From the NCBI GenBank assembly GCA_007119075.1, contig SKQJ01000085.1, positions 1 through 12,302 of the forward strand: a DNA stretch of 12,302 bases, in the 5' to 3' direction. The DNA comes from Bacteroidales bacterium (lineage in GTDB: Bacteria; Bacteroidota; Bacteroidia; Bacteroidales; PUMT01). The position numbers and the translations under genes were made by a program. The notes beneath the pieces are model-generated. The model was not told the DNA's origin. It did not search any database and was given only the letters and a program-made list of their open reading frames with translations. This document shows positions 6,000-12,302 of this stretch, one piece after another (position 1 is the first letter of the stretch; the number at the start of each line of letters is the position of its first letter).

Positions 6000-8900
6000 A
6001 TGCAAAAAGTTTTACTCTTTTCACTGCTTGTTTTCAGTTTATGTTTCAGGGATGGTTTTTCACAGCCCTCCCGGCAGCTCAGCTCCGATCCCGATCTTTT
6101 TGCCGGCGAGCTTGAGCGGTTCATGGGACGCAATCTCACCGCGGAGCAGTCAGCCGAACTCGACCGGTTCATTGCCCTGTGGGATTCGGCGGCCTATGAT
6201 CTCAGTCAATCGCAGGTTATTGTGAACACAGTCAACCTGCTTATCACCAGGAATGCGCGCCCGGTGCCACACATTTTAAACTACCTGGACCTGCTGACCT
6301 CCTTCAGCGAGCATGACCCTCATCACCTCCATTACCGTGTCTGGCAGGAGGCATTCATTGAAATCCTGGAAAAAAAAGGCCTTTCCATACAGCAGATCAA
6401 CGAATTAATGATACAAACCGGTCGACTGGTTTCCGGGAATGTAATATATGGTTCCAATGCCGTCACGTGGGAAGTTTCGTCATCCGGTTACTCATTCGTT
6501 TTTGATGACTCTCTGAAGATCATGATTAAAGAAACCGACCTGATGGGATACAATCATATCGATACCCTAATCATTTACAGGACTTCCGGAATTTTCTGCC
6601 CGCTGTCGCTCAACTGGAAGGGAGACGGGGGAATGGTAACCTGGGAACGGGCGGGGCTGGATCCCCAGGAGACTTATGCGATGCTCGGGGATTATGCCAT
6701 AGATTTGACCAGGTCGGAATACAATGCCGATTTTGCCCTGCTGACTCTAAACAGGTATCTGCAGCTGCCTGTCAGCGGTCGCCTCACGGACAGGGTTATG
6801 ACCTCCCGCAACAGCAATATGGCAAGTTACCCGGCTTTCATATCATACAGGCAGGAGTTCAGCATAGATGATATTTACAGGAATATTGACTATATGGGAG
6901 GGCTCACTCTTCAGGGCGCCAAGCTTATCGGGTCCGGCGGAGAGGAAGGTAAGGCCAGGCTGCTCTTTTACCGTGAGGGAGCATCATTTCTCAGGGCCGA
7001 ATCAAACCATTTTGTATTCAAGCCCCAGGGAGTAAGCTCCATGCATACAAGTATTGTATTTCACCTTGGAAATGACTCGGTATTCCATCCGGACATGCAA
7101 TTGAATTATGTCGATAATTCCCGGGAACTCTCGCTCAACCAGAATAATACGGTGATATCCAGAAGCCCCTGGGATAATCAGTATCATCAGATTGACATGA
7201 CCTTTGCCCAGCTTCTCTGGAAGGTTGACGAGCCGGAGATGAGGCTGACAATGCCCCGCGCCAGTTCCATAGGCAATGCAAGCTTCAAATCCTTCGGCTT
7301 TTTTAACCGGAGCCAGTACCGGGAACTTCAGGGCATGGATCTGAACCACCCGTTGTTATCCCTCAGAAACCTCGCTAACTCTATGGACTCCGGCGAATTC
7401 CCGGCCGCTGAATATGCACGGTACCGCAGGATGCCGCTGCCGGGAGCACGGCACCAGCTGCTGGATCTGACACTGGCGGGCTTTATCTTTTACGATACAG
7501 GCAATGACCTGATACGCCCGAGGCAAAAGCTTTATGATTATATCGAAGCAAATGCCGGACTTATTGATTATGATGTTATCGATTTCTCTTCCACAACCAA
7601 AGCGCCTCTTGAAAACGCCCTGCTTGATCTTGACACCCGCGACCTGCAGATCAACGGCATACCCCGGGTCCACATAAGCAATTCACAAAACGTAAGCATA
7701 TTTCCTAAAGATCATACGGTCACCCTTAAACAAAACCGTAATTTCCTTTTCGAGGGAACCATTAATGCCGGACTCCTGAGCTTTTCCGGGACCAACTTTT
7801 CTTTTGATTACGATAAATTCTCCATCAACCTCCAGAATGTCGATGTAGTGGGAATGAGGGTCCGCCTTGATGAAAGGGATGATTATGGCCGCGCAAGGCA
7901 GACCGAAGTAAATAACCTGATAAAAAGCATTACCGGAGAATTGTTTATCGATGAGCCTCTCAATAAGTCAGGCAGGATAGAAAACCCGGAATTCCCGAAA
8001 CTTGCAAGCAGGGAAAACTCTTATGTTTACTATGACCGTCCCGATATCCAAAATGGCGCCTACGGCCAGGATGAATTTTATTTTATCGTTTATCCCTTTG
8101 TGATGGACAGCCTTAATGCCTTTCATGAAACTGACCTTCGTTTTAAGGGAAAGCTTGTATCGGCCGGAATATTTCCCGAAATTGAAGAAATGCTGACCCT
8201 TCAGGAAGATTACTCCCTTGGAATAAAGCATACCTTGCCTGCCGGGGGACTGCCTGCCTACGGCGGAAAAGGGAGATACTTTCATGACCTGCAGCTGAGC
8301 AATAAAGGATTGAAGGGCAGCGGCAGACTGGATTTCCTGACCTCCTCGGTTCATTCAGGCGATTTCCTGTTCCTGCCTTCTGCGATGGAAACCATTGCAG
8401 ATGATTTTGTTATGACAAGGCAGGTATCAGGGACCGAATTTCCTGCCGTAAGTTCCGGCAATAGCAACATACAATGGTTTCCCGAAAAGGAGCTGATGAC
8501 GGTGGAACAAAAAGCAAGAGGGTTTGATATGTTCGAGGGAATGGCCGGACTTAAGGGATCCCTTGAAATCACCCCTGCCGGCCTTAGCGGCTCAGGTTCA
8601 TTTGTCATTGACCGGGCAGAAATCACATCCGGCAGCTTTGCATTCGGGGCAGAATCGCTTAAGGCCCCGGAGAGCAAACTTGTATTCAGGGACCCAAATC
8701 TGCCCGTCCCGACACTGTCTGCCGGTTCGCTGAATGCTTTTGTTGACATGAATGCCCGCAGGGGAGAATTTGCCAGGACCGGGGAAAGCGGCAGGGTATC
8801 GCTGCAGCATACCGGTTATACGGCCGACCCCGAATCGTTTGTCTGGAATATGGATAACCGGGAATTTGAGCTGGTTTCGACGGCTACAGATCCGGTGACC

Positions 8901-10523
8901 GGACTGAAGGGCGCGACTTATATATCAGCCGTTCCGGGACAGGATTCCCTCAGGTTCCATTCGCCCCGGACTGTAATGGATTATGACAACCACTTGCTGA
9001 GAGCCGAAGAAGTAGATTACATTGAAGTTGCAGACGCACTTATTTTTCCCCCGGAAGGGAAAATAACCGTGGAACCCGGAGCCCGAATCCTGCCCCTGTC
9101 CAATGCAAGGGTAGTTATCGCCCCGGGCACCAACTCCCATGAAATTTATGATGCTGAGATTGAGATATCTTCAAGGAACGAATACAGGGGGTCGGGTATT
9201 TTCGACTATGCCTTTGAGCCCGATGAAATCCAGATGATCAGTTTCAGCAGGATATCTGTCGGCCCTGGAGGCGAAACTGTTGCGCGGGGATTACTGGAAG
9301 AGGAAAATGATTTCCTGCTGAGCCCGGAATTCGCCTTTGCCGGCGAAGTTGGAATGACGGCTTCCCGGCCCCACCTTGATTTCAGGGGAGCGACAAGGGT
9401 GATCCACGAATGTGAAGGACTGAATGATGAATGGCTGGCATTTGAAAATGAAATCGATCCGCTGAATGTGATGATACCCGTATCCGGTCAGCTGCTGTCG
9501 GGCGACCGCCGGAGGATATATTCGGGCATCTTTGTCGCGAACGATTCCATCCATGTTTATCCCGCCTTTCTTTCCGAGCGAAAAAACTATGCAGATCAGC
9601 TTATAACAAGTGCAGAAGGATATATGAAATTCGACAGACAGACCGGCGAATACAGGATCGCATCGGCCGAAAAGCTGGATGATCCCTCTCTGCCGGGCAA
9701 TTATCTGACCCTGAACCCGGAGCAATGCATTTTAAAGGGGGAAGGCAGGCTGGAACTTGGCATCACACTGGGTCAGTTCGGACTGGAGGCAATGGGATCG
9801 GCCGTTAACCGCATAAATAGCAATGATACCCGTATCCAGGGAGTCTTAACCATGGAATTCCCGTTCTCGGACGATGCGCTTTCACTGATTGCCCATGACG
9901 CCGACAGCCTGGGAGGCCAGCCGGTCGATTCATCATCCTGGTATTTTTCCGTGGGACTCGATGAACTGCTGGGGCCGGAAAGAGCCCGGAGATTCAGGGC
10001 CTCCGCCCCGGGTGAAGGAAGGCAGAGCAGGCTGCCTGCCGAACTGCAGAAAACTTTTGTATTGTCCCATGTCGATCTTGAATGGAACAAGGAAAGCCGT
10101 TCCTATATTTCAAGGGGGAAAATAGGCATAGGCTCTGTAAACGGAACGGAAATAAACAAGATGTTCAACGGCTACCTTGAAATAACCAAACGCAGATCGG
10201 GCGATTATCTTGATTTCTACCTGGAACTGGACGGCAACCGCTGGTATTATTTCGGGTATACGCGGGGAGTCATGCAGGCATATTCCTCTAACAGGGCTTT
10301 TGTAAATATAATTGCCGATCTTTCCCTCAGACAGAGAAGAGGCAGGTCAGCCGGCACGGAACGATATATCTACATGCTGGCCACTGACACCAAAATAGAA
10401 CAGTTCTTCCATACATACCGGCGCAATTCCGGCCGGGACCAGGCAGGCGAACCTGTAACGGAAGAAATCATCACCGATGAAGCAATCACGGATCAAGGGG
10501 TGGGCGAAGAAGGCGGCATGTGA
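6000..10523 (+). CDS. Very large secreted beta-rich protein of unknown function, conserved type in Bacteroidota
   Basis: I do not recognise a characterised family in this protein of about 1507 residues. An in-frame ATG at 5964 lies inside prmA; the ATG at 6000 is preferred because it starts a clean signal peptide (basic Lys3, hydrophobic 4-15, likely cleavage near 20-22, GFSQ style). There is no lipobox cysteine and no later membrane segment. Residues 25-150 look helical; the rest is mostly alternating beta strands rich in Gly, Ser, Asp and Phe. An internal repeat is visible: GLKGSGRLDFLTSSVHSGDF (770-789) and GLSGSGSFVIDRAEITSGSF (861-880), with a weaker relative near 1246-1262. The C-terminus is acidic (1485-1507) and lacks an evident type IX sorting domain. 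Only about four cysteines occur. A periplasmic or outer-membrane-associated role, perhaps scaffold-like, is inference. It probably shares a transcript with prmA. Confidence 0.85.
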   Translation: MQKVLLFSLLVFSLCFRDGFSQPSRQLSSDPDLFAGELERFMGRNLTAEQSAELDRFIALWDSAAYDLSQSQVIVNTVNLLITRNARPVPHILNYLDLLTSFSEHDPHHLHYRVWQEAFIEILEKKGLSIQQINELMIQTGRLVSGNVIYGSNAVTWEVSSSGYSFVFDDSLKIMIKETDLMGYNHIDTLIIYRTSGIFCPLSLNWKGDGGMVTWERAGLDPQETYAMLGDYAIDLTRSEYNADFALLTLNRYLQLPVSGRLTDRVMTSRNSNMASYPAFISYRQEFSIDDIYRNIDYMGGLTLQGAKLIGSGGEEGKARLLFYREGASFLRAESNHFVFKPQGVSSMHTSIVFHLGNDSVFHPDMQLNYVDNSRELSLNQNNTVISRSPWDNQYHQIDMTFAQLLWKVDEPEMRLTMPRASSIGNASFKSFGFFNRSQYRELQGMDLNHPLLSLRNLANSMDSGEFPAAEYARYRRMPLPGARHQLLDLTLAGFIFYDTGNDLIRPRQKLYDYIEANAGLIDYDVIDFSSTTKAPLENALLDLDTRDLQINGIPRVHISNSQNVSIFPKDHTVTLKQNRNFLFEGTINAGLLSFSGTNFSFDYDKFSINLQNVDVVGMRVRLDERDDYGRARQTEVNNLIKSITGELFIDEPLNKSGRIENPEFPKLASRENSYVYYDRPDIQNGAYGQDEFYFIVYPFVMDSLNAFHETDLRFKGKLVSAGIFPEIEEMLTLQEDYSLGIKHTLPAGGLPAYGGKGRYFHDLQLSNKGLKGSGRLDFLTSSVHSGDFLFLPSAMETIADDFVMTRQVSGTEFPAVSSGNSNIQWFPEKELMTVEQKARGFDMFEGMAGLKGSLEITPAGLSGSGSFVIDRAEITSGSFAFGAESLKAPESKLVFRDPNLPVPTLSAGSLNAFVDMNARRGEFARTGESGRVSLQHTGYTADPESFVWNMDNREFELVSTATDPVTGLKGATYISAVPGQDSLRFHSPRTVMDYDNHLLRAEEVDYIEVADALIFPPEGKITVEPGARILPLSNARVVIAPGTNSHEIYDAEIEISSRNEYRGSGIFDYAFEPDEIQMISFSRISVGPGGETVARGLLEEENDFLLSPEFAFAGEVGMTASRPHLDFRGATRVIHECEGLNDEWLAFENEIDPLNVMIPVSGQLLSGDRRRIYSGIFVANDSIHVYPAFLSERKNYADQLITSAEGYMKFDRQTGEYRIASAEKLDDPSLPGNYLTLNPEQCILKGEGRLELGITLGQFGLEAMGSAVNRINSNDTRIQGVLTMEFPFSDDALSLIAHDADSLGGQPVDSSSWYFSVGLDELLGPERARRFRASAPGEGRQSRLPAELQKTFVLSHVDLEWNKESRSYISRGKIGIGSVNGTEINKMFNGYLEITKRRSGDYLDFYLELDGNRWYYFGYTRGVMQAYSSNRAFVNIIADLSLRQRRGRSAGTERYIYMLATDTKIEQFFHTYRRNSGRDQAGEPVTEEIITDEAITDQGVGEEGGM

Positions 10524-11029
10524 ATGTCGCGCTTTTTCTTAGGGAGCTCAATTATCTCCAGGCCGGAAATCGCCTCCCGGTCTATGACAAAACGTACGGC
10601 CGTCTGCACCCTGTGCATTCCGGACCTGCCGGCTGCACCGGGGTTGATATGGAGAAGGCCCAGTTTTTTGTCATTCATGACCTTGAGTATATGGGAATGA
10701 CCTGATATGAAAAGAGCCGGCGGAGACGCCATAATAAGTCTTCTCACCACAGGATCATACTTCCCGGGATAGCCGCCAATGTGGGTAATCCAGACGTCTA
10801 CATCTTCACAGAAAAACCGCTGGTGGGCAGGATACAGGTTCCTGATATCATTGTCGTCAATATTGCCATGCACGGCCCTCAGCGGCCGAAGCCGAGCGAG
10901 TTGTTCCGCTACTTCGATGCTGCCGATATCACCGGCATGCCAGATTTCGTCACAACAGCCCAGGAAATCATCCAGCCTTTCGTCATAAAACCCGTGGGTA
11001 TCGGACAGACAGCCTATTTTTATACTCAT
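10493..11029 (-). CDS. YfcE/MJ0936-type metallophosphoesterase
   Basis: This 178-residue cytoplasmic protein is a calcineurin-like phosphoesterase of the small YfcE group, which hydrolyse phosphodiesters with a two-metal site; the natural substrate is unknown. The metal ligands are all visible: SDTHG (9-13), HAGDIG (31-36), VHGNID (53-58), a His in ITHIGG (81-86) and SGHSH (109-113), followed by the family's INPGAAG (128-134). The ATG at 11029 is chosen over a TTG one codon earlier. The gene converges on the giant secreted-protein gene and overlaps it by 31 bases at the 3' ends, so the last ten residues (proline-rich SSPTP end) come from shared DNA. It is divergent from rsmE with 55 bases between the starts, which must contain both promoters. 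Confidence 0.94.
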   Translation of the reverse strand: MSIKIGCLSDTHGFYDERLDDFLGCCDEIWHAGDIGSIEVAEQLARLRPLRAVHGNIDDNDIRNLYPAHQRFFCEDVDVWITHIGGYPGKYDPVVRRLIMASPPALFISGHSHILKVMNDKKLGLLHINPGAAGRSGMHRVQTAVRFVIDREAISGLEIIELPKKKRDIHMPPSSPTP

Positions 11030-11084
11030 CAATTTGTTTTAATTTTGACTGCAGTAAATATATGGAATTCTTATAAACCGCCTG

Positions 11085-11789
11085 ATGCACCTTTTTTACC
11101 ACCCTTCTGCCGGCAGTGGCCTCCTTACCCTTGACAGCAATGAATCGGCACACTGCACGAAAGTGCTCCGCCTTGCAACAGGTTCCGTTATTTACATTAC
11201 CGATGGAAAAGGCATGCTGTGCAAGGCCAGGCTCGTTGAGCCGGACCCGAAAGCCTGCGTCGCCGAAATAACGGAAATATCACAACTTCCTGCCGAAAGG
11301 CCGGGGTCGCTTCACATCGCAATTGCGCCCACAAAACGGATCGAACGATTTGAATGGTTCCTGGAGAAAGCAACCGAAATAGGCATAGACAGGATTGTTC
11401 CGCTTTACTGCGGCAACTCCGAACGCAGGGTCATAAAAGCCGGCAGGCTGGAAAAAGTTCTGGTATCGGCTATGAAACAATCATTCAGGGCATGGCTGCC
11501 GGAACTGGCCCTGCCCGAAAAATTCGAGAACCTGGCGGGACAGCCTTTCGGCGGAAACAGGTTTATTGCAACCATGCAGGCTGCTCCGTCGGCGCACCTG
11601 GGAAAAGTCTGTGAAAAGGGAGCCGATACGATGATTTTTATCGGACCTGAAGGTGATTTCAGAAATGAAGAGATTGAGACGGCAAAAGAAGCGGGAATTA
11701 TGCCGGTCAGCCTTGGAACAGCCCGGCTTCGCACGGAAACTGCCGGTCTGGTCGCCTGCCATACCGTGAACCTGGTGAACTGCCTGTAG
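11085..11789 (+). CDS. rsmE: 16S rRNA (uracil-1498-N3)-methyltransferase RsmE
   Basis: This 234-residue SPOUT-class enzyme methylates N3 of U1498 in the decoding centre of 16S rRNA using SAM. It has an N-terminal PUA-like domain with HCTKVLR (23-29), then EKATEIGI (94-101), AMKQSFR (129-135) and the trefoil-knot cofactor site: IGPEGDF (186-192) and LGTARLRTETAG (210-221), all typical of RsmE. Length matches the family. The ATG follows an AT-rich 55-base region shared with the divergent phosphoesterase gene. It stops shortly before the repeat-rich right end; a small hairpin follows the stop but no T-run. Confidence 0.98.
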   Translation: MHLFYHPSAGSGLLTLDSNESAHCTKVLRLATGSVIYITDGKGMLCKARLVEPDPKACVAEITEISQLPAERPGSLHIAIAPTKRIERFEWFLEKATEIGIDRIVPLYCGNSERRVIKAGRLEKVLVSAMKQSFRAWLPELALPEKFENLAGQPFGGNRFIATMQAAPSAHLGKVCEKGADTMIFIGPEGDFRNEEIETAKEAGIMPVSLGTARLRTETAGLVACHTVNLVNCL

Positions 11790-11797
11790 ATGATACC

Positions 11798-11810
11798 CGG
11801 GAGCATCCCG
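11798..11810 (+). other. Small hairpin just after rsmE
   Basis: CGGGA (11798-11802) pairs with TCCCG (11806-11810) around a GCA loop, 8 bases after the rsmE stop. It might protect the transcript end, but there is no T-tract, so I do not call a terminator. Confidence 0.3.
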
Positions 11811-11814
11811 CGAA

Positions 11815-11933
11815 GGGCCGGTCGCTGAAAAAACGCGGCCATTGCTTTGTGGAAACCCTTGCCGGGGCCGGTCGCTGACAAAACGCGGTCGTCGCTATAC
11901 TGCCGGGGCCGGTCGCTGAAAAAAAAACCGGCT
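11815..11933. repeat. Three hairpin-forming repeats sharing GGGCCGGTCGCTGA
   Basis: The 14-base core occurs exactly at 11815, 11865 and 11906 (spacings 50 and 41). Copies 1 and 2 agree over 26 bases with two differences. In each copy GGCCG is followed, after a loop of exactly 15 bases ending A-rich, by a complementary arm: CGGCC (11836-11840), CGGTC (11886-11890) and CCGGCT (11928-11933, pairing with GGCCGG). The arms differ yet stay paired through G-T wobble. A degenerate fourth copy may start near 11959. The copies do not lie in a credible gene. They resemble REP-like or satellite intergenic repeats. Confidence 0.7.
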
Positions 11934-12003
11934 ATTGCTTTGCAATGAAATCCATGACGGGACCAGTCGGTTATACAGCGCCGGCACTGCTCTTGAACAC
12001 AAA

Positions 12004-12220
12004 GCCTGACACGCCGCAAACGTCGCCCGGCGAAATCAAATTCGCTGAATCTCCAAAGAGCTTCGGAATCTATGGCGGGACTTGCAGCCTGACACTCCAT
12101 AAACATAGCCCGGCAAAATCAAATTCGCTGAATCTCCAAAGAGCTTCGGAATCTATGGCGGGACTTGCAGCCTGACACTCCATAAACATAGCCCGGCAAA
12201 ATCAAATTCGCTGAATCTCC
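12004..12220. repeat. 83-base tandem repeat, two identical copies with degenerate flanks
   Basis: Positions 12038-12120 and 12121-12203 are the same 83 bases without a difference. A third copy begins at 12204, identical for 17 bases, then decays (about 12221-12265 still shows GAG-TTCGG and GACTT-AG matches). On the left, 12004-12037 matches the last 34 bases of the unit with six differences, and 11947-11964 resembles its middle part. The period is not a multiple of three, so the array is not a protein repeat. It looks like a recent tandem duplication inside an older degenerate repeat. Confidence 0.9.
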
Positions 12221-12302
12221 TGCAGAGGTTCGGCGATCGCGTGACTTCAGTGCCCCCTTAGCTGCCTTCCGGCAAATTCCACGAGCTTTTGCACTACCGA
12301 GG

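Larger units (their letters stand above)
11790..12302. other. Gene-free repeat-rich stretch at the right end
   Basis: This 513-base stretch after rsmE carries the hairpin repeats, the 83-base array and degenerate sequence between them. Frames that open across it on either strand are interrupted by the repeat period or are antisense to rsmE, have no recognisable domain, and are not called. I see no tRNA, transposase remnant or CRISPR-like repeat-spacer pattern. The window ends inside it, so its full size is unknown. Confidence 0.7.

Noticed and set aside
6039..6050. Lipoprotein signal in the giant protein (Cys15)
   Set aside because: The residue before the cysteine is Leu rather than Gly, Ala or Ser, so it does not form a lipobox.
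8351..8749. 132-codon open frame on the minus strand inside the giant gene
   Set aside because: Low-complexity translation without a recognisable domain; the plus-strand frame runs uninterrupted through it.
11405..12106. 233-codon open frame on the minus strand across rsmE and the right-end repeats
   Set aside because: More than half is antisense to rsmE and the rest runs through intergenic repeats; no domain or plausible start context.
11945..12175. 76-codon plus-strand frame over the tandem array
   Set aside because: The 83-base period shifts the frame in each copy, so the identical DNA is translated differently; not a protein repeat.
11815..12265. CRISPR array
   Set aside because: The 83-base units are directly adjacent with no spacers, the short repeats have irregular spacing, and no cas gene is present.

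Overview
The window looks like a chromosomal stretch from a member of the Bacteroidota, probably a Bacteroidales or Marinilabiliales-like lineage. The grounds are the gene set and order (folP next to cdaA, and a DoxX-type membrane protein directly before tpiA and prmA), the lack of Shine-Dalgarno sequences before starts, AT-rich leaders, a signal peptide ending in the Gln-after-Ser style common in this phylum, and the sequence character of the proteins. No phylogenetic marker search could be run, so the placement is by recognition only. Apart from the repeat-rich right end, the region reads as core genome, with no integrase, transposase, phage gene or CRISPR array.

Layout, left to right. On the minus strand, folP (dihydropteroate synthase) is followed by cdaA (membrane diadenylate cyclase) after a 167-base spacer that can form a long-range stem. 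A 141-base divergent promoter region separates them from a plus-strand series: tmk (thymidylate kinase), a DoxX/MauE-type membrane protein fused to a cysteine-less thioredoxin-like domain, and tpiA (triosephosphate isomerase), closed by a very clear intrinsic terminator at 5034-5070. Next come prmA (ribosomal protein L11 methyltransferase), whose true N-terminus has no ordinary in-frame start codon, and, 10 bases after it, a gene for a secreted protein of about 1507 residues that I cannot assign to a characterised family. This gene converges on, and overlaps by 31 bases, a minus-strand YfcE-type metallophosphoesterase, which is divergent from rsmE (16S rRNA m3U1498 methyltransferase).

The last 513 bases (11790-12302) hold no credible gene. 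They contain three short hairpin repeats whose arms stay complementary although their sequence changes, followed by an 83-base tandem repeat with two adjacent identical copies and degenerate flanking copies.

Functionally the genes cover folate synthesis (folP), dTTP supply (tmk), glycolysis (tpiA), c-di-AMP signalling (cdaA), ribosome modification (prmA, rsmE) and the cell envelope (the DoxX protein and the giant secreted protein). I found no convincing new defence, secretion or mobile system. The items most worth following up are the giant protein, the prmA start, the DoxX-thioredoxin fusion and the right-end repeats.
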